Below, one piece after another: positions 28,601 to 37,128 of a stretch of DNA of 64,000 nt. The stretch is from Novipirellula artificiosorum (lineage in GTDB: Bacteria; Planctomycetota; Planctomycetia; Pirellulales; Pirellulaceae): contig NZ_SJPV01000005.1 in NCBI RefSeq assembly GCF_007860135.1, positions 1 through 64,000 of the forward strand. Direction: 5' to 3'. The notes beneath the pieces were generated by a model. That model worked only from the letters and a program-made list of their open reading frames with translations. It ran no database searches and was not told where the DNA came from. The position numbers were made by a program, and so were the translations under genes. Within the stretch, counting starts at the first letter, position 1, and each line of letters starts with the position of its first letter.

Positions 28601-29257
28601 GGATGGCTGCGCCGACTTGGCGGTGTAGGGCAGCAACATCAAGTCCTCAGGCGGCGACATCGCGGCGCGGAACAGGTTGGCGAAGACATGCTTGGGCACG
28701 ACCCGTTTGTCGTTCGGTATCGGTAGCCCACCCGAAACGACATGAAAGGTGCCTGAGGTGGTGCGGCGATCGGCCCGCGGATTGTGAAGCACCCCGTTGA
28801 GGCAGCGATACGATTCGAGTAGCTCGTTGTTGAAGCGATGCCCACCGGCTGGCAAGCTCAACTCACGCCCCATACCATGCCGATCGAGCGTCAAGGTTCG
28901 TCCAGGGAGCCGTAGCCGATCGCCGTCGATCACCTCTTGGAAATAGCGATGCAGGAAGGTTTCGATCCGCGAATCGATCGGTGCTCGATATTCCGCCAAC
29001 AAACGGGTCTTGGCTCGCAGACTCTCCAAAATGCCTGCGGAGAAGGCCGTCATCGACTGGGCCTGGTCGCCGTCGGGCGGCAGCAGTCCGGCGGAGGCGA
29101 GTTGCAGCGTAATGTAGTCGTGCAAATGTTGACGCTCGGTCGCGTTGCTGGCCAAATCACGGTCCCAACCCAACGCTCGTTGAAGTTCCGCTTTGTCGTT
29201 TTTCATCGCGTCAGGGGTCATCGAAGTGGGCAGCAAAGAAATGGGCTTCTTAGTCAT
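25685..29257 (-). CDS. Large 1190-residue protein, probable PPi-type PEP carboxykinase
   Basis: The length and glycine-rich motifs fit the pyrophosphate-dependent phosphoenolpyruvate carboxykinases known from Entamoeba and Propionibacterium, which are about twice the size of the ATP or GTP enzymes. Landmarks are FHVVSGGLPIPNDKRVVPK near residue 168, NLMGGCEEEHAGGALAF near 378, the P-loop-like TVSGGGKSEISKSL near 515, and a C-terminal helical part. No signal peptide or membrane segment is visible, so it should be cytoplasmic. The reaction would interconvert oxaloacetate plus PPi with PEP, CO2 and phosphate. I recognise the family from memory of its motifs, not from a search; if that is wrong it remains a conserved hypothetical. 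It is transcribed alone, divergent from the dehydrogenase at 29594. Confidence 0.6.
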   Translation of the reverse strand: MTKKPISLLPTSMTPDAMKNDKAELQRALGWDRDLASNATERQHLHDYITLQLASAGLLPPDGDQAQSMTAFSAGILESLRAKTRLLAEYRAPIDSRIETFLHRYFQEVIDGDRLRLPGRTLTLDRHGMGRELSLPAGGHRFNNELLESYRCLNGVLHNPRADRRTTSGTFHVVSGGLPIPNDKRVVPKHVFANLFRAAMSPPEDLMLLPYTAKSAQPSHTWVSLLLRPLVCPAVPGYSDAKTMETRFYAPGSLVSNLDFVESIFGNAGDPFSPRNDAGLDVRSWSGHTGCVILAPHLTSLTKKELGLPHYDDANERQRRDSMCWKDPSECYNDGGAFKLTCRDASGVIVTLIADNYFGYCKKEVKTQLSYATNLMGGCEEEHAGGALAFASYSLGDEFQVNSRRYNGRRFDDVARDYESFIDVQPEGYGVDKFDPTVIYIPEDAKATLHQRCILWQRDGKEHRIALSPQHIYIAPSGYKIRLEKHPAAPSWRLVGSVGEGVFCHKPCTVSGGGKSEISKSLRDYMLYGPIFVKDREDDFQRLEEIFSRSYHDRWSSHYAGRTDYTDQPSRGVLDPDRSLGSVIQLLTPTPDFNDEYNNWLASIPDHVYAMALIIKRFVKTGMENNWQDYFGVDIVNGSPGHELKMDGRSLVGTYLRVGLDQNRWRTFKVRQDFVAADKVQREDDISASVVVPSEAVEHVGNAILPADSYKFVENCEFRLFQRPDDAVHRGLDKQTEWDLSRTGNFISNFEALSTAEAREIVADAIEFDKFTGPMAELLQKAAAVQTGYVVSTADPRLVDGVRTKNPRYLQDRPDMVRSRDTYVAMRGMQLHRSLPVDAPVHTPVGAVLSGRRNNPPDPTAGFRSLAVYSPLHYQELPELLMDYVCSLTGKSPSTTGAGSEGALTKGPFNALMPSIDLNSVVVSMILTGLGGFSTAAGHVGPRFEVGHDVSLLIPEVWCRLGPDEREPKALIDAKMLEKLEDFEVNGETIPASRLGYRITRRFVRTYLARIFDNPAKVFTHEILQPELQDRDSFIDGIRYIAEAQQRVARAYFEDGGYELACPPLQAILSIMAFGDYEGKTSNDPEVREMFTRESVLESDWYHRRLREKRDRDVAHWTAFELRLKQSMDTSQDSDLASELSLQDRLDFVKGMRKKAESPSYESELLGTIGCDPMRPSPKDKTLLHRLATR

Positions 29258-29593
29258 AGGGCGATGGTCTTTCCGTCGTAGGGGGGCGAAGCCGCAAGGA
29301 GCGAGTTTTCGCTCGGTAGCGAATCGTCACAGAAAAAGAAAAATTCGTCTGATAGATGATGGAGTTGAGAAGTGATTTCGCTAAGAGTCCAACGAGCGTC
29401 CGCCACACGATCGCAAGGAGCGAATGGGTGTTTTTCTAACGGGGTTTGAGCAAACTGCAAGTGGATCTCGCCAGTGTTGGCTACAGCCACGCTGTTCGGG
29501 TATACTGTGATTTCCTCGCCCGCAAGCGATACCCATCTCCTCATCCGCATGCGATCCGCACGCCCCTTTTCTCCTCGCAAGGAACCTCTTTCG
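29258..29593. other. Divergent promoter region
   Basis: This 336-base gap separates the leftward 1190-residue gene from the rightward dehydrogenase and should hold both promoters. Open frames that cross it have no family motifs and run into the opposite-strand genes. A GCAAGGAACC element sits about 12 bases before the 29594 ATG. No repeat or RNA gene is evident. Confidence 0.5.
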
Positions 29594-32131
29594 ATGCGCC
29601 TCTTTCCGTTATTTGCCTGTCTGTTTTCGTTGCTCTGCATCACGGCTTCGTATCCGGCGCAAGCGGAGGGATTCGGTGCCACACCGGCGCAGCTTTTTAG
29701 CACCCTCGACGGCTTCACCGTTGATTTGGTGTACGACGTTCCGGGTGAAACCCAAGGCTCTTGGGTCAGTTTAACCGTCGATCCCAAAGGCCGTTTGCTG
29801 GCATGCGACCAATATGGCGGGTTGTTTCGAATTGAGGTGTCCGGCAACGATCCGGTCGTCGAAAAGATGGAAATCGATTTGGTCGGAGCTCAAGGTTTGC
29901 TTTGCGCGTTTGGATCGTTGTACGCCAACGTGAACGTCTCACCATCGACCAAAAAGCGGGGGGCCAATCGCGGGGGCATTTCGGGCGAAGCCGTGAACGC
30001 CTGCGGCGTTTGGCGGCTGACCGATACCGACGGGGACGACCAATATGACACTCGTGAGCATCTCTTGCCTCTCAACGGAGGCAGCGAACATGGGCCGCAC
30101 GCCTTGATCTTGTCTGCCGATGGACAGCGAATCCTGCTGTGCGCTGGCAATAACACGACATTGCCGGAAAACATCTCACGTAGCCGAGTCCCGCCGGTCT
30201 GGGGCGAAGACCATTTGCTTGGCCGCATGCCAGATGCTCGTGGGCACAATGCGACTCGATTGGCCCCTGGTGGCTTTGTGGCTTCGATCAAGCCGGACGG
30301 CAGTGATTTCGAATTGCTCGCGACTGGTTTTCGCAACCCCTATGACATCGCACTCAACCGCGATGGCGAACTCTTCACGTATGACGCGGACATGGAATGG
30401 GATATTGGGACGCCTTGGTATCGGCCGACGCGGATCAATCATGTGATCAGTGGTGCCGAGTTCGGATGGCGAAACGGCACCGGAAAATGGCCCGCCTCCT
30501 ATCCTGATTCCTTTGGCGCCGCCGTGGACATCGGGCCAGGATCACCGACGGGCATCTGTTTCGGCTACGGAGCGAAGTTTCCCCAACGGTATCAGAATGC
30601 GCTTTTTGTTGCCGATTGGAGCTACGGCAATCTGTACGCCGTCCATTTGACGCCCGACGGCAGCTCGTACGCGGGGACCTTTGAAACGTTTGCCACAGCC
30701 GCTCCTTTGCCCGCGACGGACTTGGTTATCCATCCCGACGGCGCGATGTACTTTACCGTCGGCGGCCGAGGCACCCAAAGCGGTTTGTACCGGATTCGAT
30801 ACACCGGCAACGAGTCCACCGAGCCGGTGAGCCCGGCTATCGCTGAAGCGGAAAAGAAACCGGTGACTCTTCGTGAGCTTCGTCATGCGATTGAAGCGAC
30901 GCATGCATTGCCAGCCAAGGGGGCAATGGATCAAGCGATTGCGAACCTGAGTCACCCCGATCGGGCGATTCGTTTTGTCTCGCGGATCGCACTCGAGCTA
31001 CGCGGTATCGATGTTTGGCGTGATCGTGTGTTGGCCTTGGACGATCCGAAAGCCCGAATCCTTGGTGTCGTCGCCGTGGCGCGGCACGGAAGTGATGCCG
31101 ATCGAGCATCGTGCCTCGCAGCACTCAACGAAATCGACTGGGGTGCATTGTCGCCAGCGCTGCGAACGGATCTGCTGAGGGCCTATTCGCTCGTGGCGAT
31201 TCGGTTGGGCGGCATAACGCCGGCCGAGGCAGCACCGATCATCGCGACGTTGAATGGCGAATTCCCAAGCGGCAATCACCAAGTCGATCGCGAATTGGCT
31301 CAGTGGCTGGTCTACTTGGATGCACCAGAAATTGTCGGCCGCGTCGTTCATGAAATGGAAGCGTCACCGAGCCAAGAGAACCAAATCCAATATGCGATGA
31401 CGCTGCGATCGGTCGAAGAAGGTTGGACTGCGGATCTGTACCGACGTTACTTTGCTTGGTTCGGCGACATTCAATCCGCTCGGGGCGGTGCCTCGTTTGG
31501 TGGATTCATTGACAACATCAAGAACGCGGCGCTCGAGCATGTCAGCGAAGAAACCAAGAAGCAGCTTGCCGAGGTGCTCACCGCGAGGGATGCATCGGCG
31601 TCGGAAGCGACGGCCGAGCCAAGGCCACTGGTGAAACAATGGACTGCGGATGATTTGGCGTCGCTTGTGACGGGTTCCGCAACGAAGCCTGATTTCGAGC
31701 GTGGCCGGAAGGTGTTTGGTGAGGCAAGTTGCTTCAAATGCCATCGAATGGGATACCAAGGCGGGATTCTGGGGCCTGACTTGACCGGTGCCGGCGGTCG
31801 GTTTACGCCACGCGATCTGTTGACCGCGATTGTCGAACCCAGCAAACAGATTAGCGATCAGTATGGCGCCACGCAGTTCTTGACCGACGATGGCCGAATT
31901 GTCGTGGGACGTGTCGTCAATCTTTCGGGCAATAAGTTGCAGGTCATGACGAACATGCTCGACCCCGCTCGGCAAACCGGTATCGACCGTGATACGATCG
32001 AGGAGGCGATACCGGCGACCTCAAGCATGATGCCGGCCGGTTTGCTTGACACGTTTACCTCGCGAGAAATCGCCGACCTTGTTGCCTACTTGCGAGCCGG
32101 CGGAAACCCCGAAAGCTCGATTTACCAATAA
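29594..32131 (+). CDS. Secreted PVC-type dehydrogenase with C-terminal heme-binding domain
   Basis: An 845-residue exported protein: signal peptide (residues 1-23, ending YPAQA), a beta-propeller-type sugar-dehydrogenase-like domain (DGFTVDLVYD through YFTVGGRGTQSGLYRIRY, about residues 35-440), a HEAT-like helical middle, and a C-terminal cytochrome-c-like domain with CFKCH at 713-717 and GPDLTGAGGRFTPRDLL. This architecture is the membrane-bound dehydrogenase/heme-binding type greatly expanded in planctomycetes and verrucomicrobia, thought to oxidise carbohydrates in the periplasm. I chose MRLFPLFACLF because it begins the signal peptide. The substrate is unknown. A rhodanese gene follows after 21 bases. 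Confidence 0.92.
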   Translation: MRLFPLFACLFSLLCITASYPAQAEGFGATPAQLFSTLDGFTVDLVYDVPGETQGSWVSLTVDPKGRLLACDQYGGLFRIEVSGNDPVVEKMEIDLVGAQGLLCAFGSLYANVNVSPSTKKRGANRGGISGEAVNACGVWRLTDTDGDDQYDTREHLLPLNGGSEHGPHALILSADGQRILLCAGNNTTLPENISRSRVPPVWGEDHLLGRMPDARGHNATRLAPGGFVASIKPDGSDFELLATGFRNPYDIALNRDGELFTYDADMEWDIGTPWYRPTRINHVISGAEFGWRNGTGKWPASYPDSFGAAVDIGPGSPTGICFGYGAKFPQRYQNALFVADWSYGNLYAVHLTPDGSSYAGTFETFATAAPLPATDLVIHPDGAMYFTVGGRGTQSGLYRIRYTGNESTEPVSPAIAEAEKKPVTLRELRHAIEATHALPAKGAMDQAIANLSHPDRAIRFVSRIALELRGIDVWRDRVLALDDPKARILGVVAVARHGSDADRASCLAALNEIDWGALSPALRTDLLRAYSLVAIRLGGITPAEAAPIIATLNGEFPSGNHQVDRELAQWLVYLDAPEIVGRVVHEMEASPSQENQIQYAMTLRSVEEGWTADLYRRYFAWFGDIQSARGGASFGGFIDNIKNAALEHVSEETKKQLAEVLTARDASASEATAEPRPLVKQWTADDLASLVTGSATKPDFERGRKVFGEASCFKCHRMGYQGGILGPDLTGAGGRFTPRDLLTAIVEPSKQISDQYGATQFLTDDGRIVVGRVVNLSGNKLQVMTNMLDPARQTGIDRDTIEEAIPATSSMMPAGLLDTFTSREIADLVAYLRAGGNPESSIYQ

Positions 32132-32152
32132 AACCGAAACGGCGTATTGAAG

Positions 32153-32683
32153 ATGAAACGAATCCTGATCCTTTCCGCGGCCATCGTGATGGTCACCCTG
32201 GGAATCAAAAACACGAGTGAGGCTCAATTGGGGAGTTTTTTCGCGAAGAAGCCAGCAGTCCCAGAAATCTCCGCTCCGCAACTCCGTAAGATGTTGACCG
32301 ATCAAGCCGCGACGCAGAAAACGGACGATCAGCAGCAGGCAATCGCAACGGAGCCCTCGTTCGTGCTGGTCGATGTCCGTAGCGAACCGGAATACCGCGT
32401 CTCGGTGATTCCTGGTGCGATTCCGGCGAGTGAATTTGAAAAGGACCCAGCGAAATACAAGGGCCGCACGGTGATCACCTACTGCACATCTGGATACCGA
32501 AGTGAGAAGTACGCTCGGAAATTGATCGACGAAGGTTGGGATGCCAGGAATTTCAAGGGCAGCATCCTTGGATGGTGCGCTGCAAAGTACCCGCTGGAAA
32601 CGCTCGATCGCAAACCGACGCAACGGGTCAACACTTATAACTCGCGCAATCGGGTGCCCGAACAGTACGAGGCGGTTTGGTAG
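32153..32683 (+). CDS. Exported rhodanese-like protein
   Basis: A 176-residue protein with a signal peptide (MKRILILSAAIVMVTLG, cleaved before about residue 25) and one rhodanese domain: FVLVDVRSEPEYRVSVIPGA, then the active-site loop YCTSGYRS with Cys111, and the closing GWDARNFKGSILGW. It is probably a periplasmic sulfur transferase or redox protein. It starts 21 bases after the heme dehydrogenase, so the two are likely cotranscribed; whether the rhodanese serves that enzyme is not visible. Confidence 0.9.
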   Translation: MKRILILSAAIVMVTLGIKNTSEAQLGSFFAKKPAVPEISAPQLRKMLTDQAATQKTDDQQQAIATEPSFVLVDVRSEPEYRVSVIPGAIPASEFEKDPAKYKGRTVITYCTSGYRSEKYARKLIDEGWDARNFKGSILGWCAAKYPLETLDRKPTQRVNTYNSRNRVPEQYEAVW

Positions 32684-32691
32684 GGCAACGA

Positions 32692-33831
32692 CTACCGCTG
32701 AGCCGCTTCATCACTGCGCGGTAGCCACTTGGCGAGCTTGGACGATTCTTTCGTGTTGATGCGGCCCTCGCATCGCATTTCGTCCTCATCGCTGCGTAGC
32801 CGGATATGAACGACGACCTCGTCACCTGCTGGTTTCGCATCCTGCCATTTGACGGGGATGTGCAATCCGCTTGTTGGCTGAGAGCGAACGAGGTTGGCGA
32901 CTTCTTCCGCCGAGAATTCCCAACGGCCGATGCGGGCTGCTCCCGCATCACGAGTCGGATCGAGGGCCACAACGGTCAGCTCGCCTTCGATCTCGAATTG
33001 ATTTAAATCGACCGTGACACCACGCCGGTCGAGCGCACGAACGACGAGGAACAGACCATCGGTTGTACCGGACTCAGCGCTGCCTTGTGCCTCGTCAGAA
33101 TCATCGAATCGATGACCTCCCGAAAGTCCCATGTGCAGTTCCAACGATTCAGGAAAGATCAGATTGGGCTGCGTTGATTTAACGGCGTCGGGCAATTGGA
33201 TCTGTCCGGGCGGCGTCGGCAACTCCTCAAAGCCCGGATTGGGGGGCGGCAACAATTCGCCCGGTTCGATGGGCAAAACCTCGGTGTCTGCTTTTCCAGG
33301 GGGTTCGGGTTCACCGATCGGTGGTGGAAGCGGCAGCATTTCGCTTTCCGCATCCAGTTCGTCAACTGGCTCTTCATCAATACCCTGGACATCTTCGGTG
33401 TCTAGGAAGGGATTGCCTAGTTGGTCCATCGGCACAGCTTCCCCTGGATCAATCAGCGGTGCATCAAAACCGTCTTCCATGTCGATGGAATCGGGCAGAG
33501 AAGATGGATCGAGCGAGGGTTGGCGATCAGGGGCGAGATGGGGACGGGGTTCCGGGGCGGGCACCGTACCGCCAACCGAACGCTTGGAAGCCTCCGCTTG
33601 GCTTTTGGCTCGCTGCAATTGGTCTCGGAGCACCTGGTTTTGGTAGTCCGCATCGTAGAGCTGATCTTCTAAGACTCGGATCTCGCTGGCCATCCTTTGG
33701 CGGTACAGATCGTTATGGGCTCGGCTCTGGCATCCCAACGCCGTCATGATTGCAGGCAGCAACGCGAACGACAGCACGGTGCCGACTCCGGCGAAGCGAT
33801 TCGGGTGCGGTTTTGTAGGAGGGCCAGCCAA
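32692..33831 (-). CDS. Hypothetical lipoprotein with coiled coil and Pro/Glu-rich linker
   Basis: A 379-residue product with an N-terminal hydrophobic segment ending in a lipobox-like TALGC (about residues 30-34). A short coiled coil follows (MASEIRVLEDQLYDADYQN and on, residues 47-76), then an acidic Pro-rich linker of about 150 residues and a compact C-terminal domain from LELHMGLSGGHRFDD. The layout suggests an envelope-anchored adaptor. It has no recognised family name. Its stop faces the rhodanese stop eight bases away, so the two transcripts converge. Confidence 0.75.
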   Translation of the reverse strand: MAGPPTKPHPNRFAGVGTVLSFALLPAIMTALGCQSRAHNDLYRQRMASEIRVLEDQLYDADYQNQVLRDQLQRAKSQAEASKRSVGGTVPAPEPRPHLAPDRQPSLDPSSLPDSIDMEDGFDAPLIDPGEAVPMDQLGNPFLDTEDVQGIDEEPVDELDAESEMLPLPPPIGEPEPPGKADTEVLPIEPGELLPPPNPGFEELPTPPGQIQLPDAVKSTQPNLIFPESLELHMGLSGGHRFDDSDEAQGSAESGTTDGLFLVVRALDRRGVTVDLNQFEIEGELTVVALDPTRDAGAARIGRWEFSAEEVANLVRSQPTSGLHIPVKWQDAKPAGDEVVVHIRLRSDEDEMRCEGRINTKESSKLAKWLPRSDEAAQR

Positions 33832-34228
33832 GGTGACGACGGGGGTTCAACGACGAAAGGGTTAAGGAAGGATACGTTTGATTTGCGGATCTTTGCCGCA
33901 GGGGCAACGAAGAACCGCTGTCAAAACTTCGCAATACCGCGCCAAGAACGCGGGGGTCAACGCCGTTTTGCCACACCCAAGCTACAATCGAGCTTGTAAA
34001 TCTTTCCACCTTCGCTGCCTCTTGAGCGTGCCGGGAGCCAACCCGAATGTCGGTAAGTCCTTTTGCAACCCTATCTTAAGGCCTACTTTTTCGATTGCAG
34101 TGTGGTTTTGGCACGGGGTGTGCATCACCACAGCTTCGTTAGCGACGACTTAGAAATCCGATGGATAGAGCAATCGTCGCAGTTGTCGCATCATTCGAAG
34201 ACGTCCCAGTTGGGCAAAGGAGCCTGCC
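33832..34228. other. Divergent promoter region upstream of csrA
   Basis: No supported gene in 397 bases. The region must carry promoters for the leftward lipoprotein and for csrA. A strong Shine-Dalgarno AAAGGAG occupies 34216-34222, six bases before the csrA ATG. AT-rich stretches around 34070-34095 (CTATCTTAAGG, CTTTTTCGATTG) are plausible promoter elements. Confidence 0.5.
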
Positions 34229-34696
34229 ATGTTGGTTTTGACACGAAAACTGAACGAAAAGATTCAAATCGGTGAGAATATCACGATCACGTTGATCCGC
34301 GTCGATGGGGGAAAGGTTCGCTTGGGAATCGATGCACCACGAGACGTCCGCGTCTTGCGAGCCGAATTGGAAGCTTTGGCCCCGTCCTCATCCGAGAGCG
34401 CGATCCAAAAGGGCGATTCCAAGTTCACCGTAAAAGATCTGCACGAAGCGGAATTGTTGAACGAGGCCATGCAAATCGGCGAGCGTGAAGAAGCGTTCGC
34501 TCATCCCGTCGACTTGCCGAACGTAAGCTCCGCTCGGACGGCTCGCCAGAGCATTGCGGCAGCAAAGGTCAATCGACTCGGAAATCTTGCCGAACCTCGC
34601 GTCTTTATGTCTCGCCTCCGCACCAACGACACCGTGAACACCAACGACACCGTGAAGCCGAGGGCCGGTGCTCCCTTAGCTGCATTCCTGCGTTAG
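34229..34696 (+). CDS. csrA: Carbon storage regulator CsrA with long C-terminal tail
   Basis: CsrA binds GGA motifs in mRNA leaders to control translation. Residues 1-55 are a canonical CsrA: MLVLTRKLNEKIQIGENI, VRLGIDAPRDVRVLRAEL, with the RNA-contacting Arg at position 44 region preserved. Typical CsrA is 60-75 residues; this one is 155. The tail is Ala/Glu-rich with a possible helix (LHEAELLNEAMQIGEREEAF) and ends in a basic segment. Within it an 18-bp unit at 34621-34638 is repeated exactly at 34639-34656, duplicating TNDTVN. Extended tails occur in planctomycetes, but this one has no known role. A strong AAAGGAG supports the start. Confidence 0.9.
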   Translation: MLVLTRKLNEKIQIGENITITLIRVDGGKVRLGIDAPRDVRVLRAELEALAPSSSESAIQKGDSKFTVKDLHEAELLNEAMQIGEREEAFAHPVDLPNVSSARTARQSIAAAKVNRLGNLAEPRVFMSRLRTNDTVNTNDTVKPRAGAPLAAFLR

Positions 34697-34697
34697 G

Positions 34698-35401
34698 ACC
34701 ACTGCGGCGTTGTCGGTGCCTTGGGTGATTTCAGGTCGAGCTGTGGGGGACCAGGCCAACGCTCCGGCGAACGACAAGATTACGTTGGCAACGATCGGTA
34801 ACGGCAAAATGATGGGGGGATCTCATTTGCCGCACTTCGTCAACATGCCGGAGATCCAAGTGGTCGCGGTTTGTGATGTCGACACCAACCGACGCGATGA
34901 AGCAAAGCGGATTGTTGACCAAGCTTATGGCAACGGTGACTGCGAAACCTACGTCGATTACCACGACATCCTCGCCCGTGACGACATCGATGCCGTCGCG
35001 ATCGGCACGCCGGGTCATTGGCATGTTTAATCTTCATGGATGCGTGTCAAGCCGGCAAAGATATCTATTGTGAAAAGCCGCTCACCAACACCTTGAAGGA
35101 ACCCATTGGCGAGAATGAGATTCATCTTTACGAAAGCCCTGCCGATAGTCATCACGGGCACCGTCAAGATTGGGTCAATTGTTTAAAGAGCCGTAAACAG
35201 CCGAATTGTCCGATCGAAACCGGCGCTCGCAGCGTTGCGGTATGCCACCTCGGGATCCTTGCCTACGCGCTCGGCGAAGAACTCGAGGGCAAGTCGTTGA
35301 AATGGGATCCCCAAAAATGGGAATTTATCGACAACGATGCCGCCAACGCACGGAGAGAATATCCCTACCCGCGACGCAAAGGCTACACGTTCCCGTCGTA
35401 G
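34698..35401 (+). pseudogene. Eroded Gfo/Idh/MocA-family oxidoreductase
   Basis: Residues of a secreted Gfo/Idh/MocA enzyme are recognisable in two frames. The first part (from about 34698) has the end of a Tat-type signal, VPWVISGRA, then the Rossmann core ITLATIGNGKMMGGSHLPHF and DAVAIGTPGHWH. At about 35027 one base is missing, so the frame meets TAA at 35028-35030 while IFMDACQAGKDIYCEKPLT continues in another frame. After that, some 200 residues typical of the family are absent and the text jumps to the C-terminal region (HRQDWVNCLKSRKQPNCPIE and WDPQKWEFIDNDAANARREY), ending at 35401. The 5-prime end with the twin Arg is also missing, cut near the csrA stop. Three independent lesions make function very unlikely. 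Confidence 0.85.
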
Positions 35402-35491
35402 TGTGTGAAGGGTCCGCTGAAACGCTATACTGTGTTCACCAGCGTTTGCACTCTCCCCCCACCCACATTTTTTATTGCTAACGGACTCACG

Positions 35492-36952
35492 ATGGAAACA
35501 CCGTATCAACCGCCCACGGATACCGATTCTCCCGATTCCGGTCAGGATCCGTCGGCTGATTCGCTCAAAGCCGCCGAGGATCACACTCGAGTCGTTCCCA
35601 AGCAGTATTTGACGGCGTTCATTTTGGTGACGTCGCTATTTGCGCTTTGGGGATTTGCCAACGACTTTACCAACCCGTTGGTGCGAGCCTTCAAAGAGAT
35701 CTTTTTGATCAGCAATTTTGAGAGCTCCTTGGTCCAGTTTGCCTTTTACGGCGGATACGCCACGATGGCGATCCCCGCCGCGTTGTTGATCCGAAAATTT
35801 TCATACAAAGCCGGCATCATAACGGGCTTAGCGTTGTATTCGATCGGAGCCTTGATCTCGATTCCCGCCAGTTTGCAGATGTCGTTTGGCATGTTCTTGG
35901 TTGGCTTCTACATTTTGACGTTCGGCCTCGCCTTTTTGGAGACCACCGCAAACCCGTTTGTCTTGTCGATGGGCAGTCCCGTGACCGCCACACGTCGATT
36001 AAATTTGGCTCAAGCGTTCAATCCAATTGGCTCGTTGACGGGGATGATTGTCGCGAGTCAGTTCATTTTGCCTGCGTTGCAAACCGAATCGTTCAAGGCG
36101 GCCGAGGCCGCCCAACATCCGGAGTACGCCACGATGCGTCCATCGGAAGTGGACGGTTTGATGATCGAATCGCTCGAATCGTTTCGTGACAACGAACCCG
36201 AAAAGCATGCCGAGATGCAGACCCACGATTTATCGGTGGTCCGAATACCTTATGTCGTGATTGCACTGGTGGTGTTGGCCGTGATGGCAACCTTCTTGAT
36301 TTCAAAGATGCCCGACACTGGCAGTGGCCATGAACAGATCTCTCTCGGGGCCTTGGTCCAGCGATTGACGACGGGCCGCTACCTCGGTGGTGTTGCGGCG
36401 CAGTCCTTTTACGTGGGGGCCCAAATCATGTGTTGGACGTTTATCGTTCATTACGGGATGACCCTGCTGGGACTCACCGCTGCCGAGGCACAGCGGTACA
36501 ACATTGTGGCCATGGTGATTTTCTTAGTCAGTCGGTTTGCTTGTACGGCGATCCTTCAATACTTACGGCCGGGATTGCTGCTGGGCGTTCTAGCGATCGG
36601 TGGCATGTTGCTCACGGGCGGTGCGATTTTGTTGCAGGGTTACACCGGACTGTATTGTTTGATCGGCGTGTCGGCATGCATGTCGTTGATGTTCCCAACG
36701 ATCTACGGATTGGCACTTCATGGATTGAACCCAGAAGACGCAAAATTGGCTTCGGCCGGGTTGATCTTTGCAATCGTTGGCGGGGCATTGATGCCGCCGC
36801 TACAAGGTTCGATCATTGACGGATCGGACATCACGCTTGGCGGCACGCTGCTTGAATCTGTTCGCGTCTCATTCGTGTTGCCGCTCATTTGCTTCGTCGT
36901 TGTCGCGGTATACGGGTTCGCGATGAGTCGGCAGGCGTCGGCGGCAAGCTAG
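35492..36952 (+). CDS. FucP-type sugar:proton symporter (MFS)
   Basis: A 486-residue, 12-helix transporter of the fucose/glucose/galactose MFS branch. FALWGFANDFTNPLV in helix 1 and the LAFLETTANPFVLSMG segment of helix 4, with the Glu equivalent to the proton/sugar Glu of E. coli FucP, identify the subgroup. A soluble N-terminus of about 40 residues precedes helix 1, and an acidic loop of about 60 residues lies between helices 6 and 7. I chose METPYQPP at 35492, since upstream codons resemble untranslated leader. It follows the broken oxidoreductase. Substrate is inferred only at family level. Confidence 0.9.
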   Translation: METPYQPPTDTDSPDSGQDPSADSLKAAEDHTRVVPKQYLTAFILVTSLFALWGFANDFTNPLVRAFKEIFLISNFESSLVQFAFYGGYATMAIPAALLIRKFSYKAGIITGLALYSIGALISIPASLQMSFGMFLVGFYILTFGLAFLETTANPFVLSMGSPVTATRRLNLAQAFNPIGSLTGMIVASQFILPALQTESFKAAEAAQHPEYATMRPSEVDGLMIESLESFRDNEPEKHAEMQTHDLSVVRIPYVVIALVVLAVMATFLISKMPDTGSGHEQISLGALVQRLTTGRYLGGVAAQSFYVGAQIMCWTFIVHYGMTLLGLTAAEAQRYNIVAMVIFLVSRFACTAILQYLRPGLLLGVLAIGGMLLTGGAILLQGYTGLYCLIGVSACMSLMFPTIYGLALHGLNPEDAKLASAGLIFAIVGGALMPPLQGSIIDGSDITLGGTLLESVRVSFVLPLICFVVVAVYGFAMSRQASAAS

Positions 36953-36980
36953 TCCCTGGTCCACAACCTTAAGAAAAAAA

Positions 36981-37008
36981 GTGACAGAGAGCGCTCGTGG
37001 TCTGTCAC
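36981..37008. terminator. Hairpin after the sugar transporter
   Basis: GTGACAGA (36981-36988) and TCTGTCAC (37001-37008) form an 8-bp perfect stem with a 12-base loop, 28 bases after the transporter stop. A run of A precedes the hairpin (aagaaaaaaa), and a C/T-rich stretch with TTTT follows, so it could stop transcription in either direction. On the minus strand the A-run would read as a good U-tract. Confidence 0.5.
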
Positions 37009-37041
37009 ACCTTCCTTTTGGGGTTGCCGCGAATTTGTAGA

Positions 37042-37093
37042 ACGGACTTCCAGTCCATTCTTTGTTGACCGAAATGACGGACTGGAAGTCCGT
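37042..37093. repeat. Inverted repeat, 15-bp perfect arms
   Basis: ACGGACTTCCAGTCC at 37042-37056 pairs perfectly with GGACTGGAAGTCCGT at 37079-37093 across a 22-base loop. Flanking bases (ttgtaga on the left, cctaccgcaa on the right) continue the symmetry loosely. It has the look of a dispersed palindromic repeat. Confidence 0.85.
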
Positions 37094-37128
37094 CCTACCG
37101 CAATTCTTAGAGCATTTCCATAAAACAC

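Noticed and set aside
29254..29847. Minus-strand open frame crossing the divergent region at 29258-29593
   Set aside because: It overlaps the signal peptide region of the heme dehydrogenase and the start of the 1190-residue gene, and shows no motif or ribosome site.
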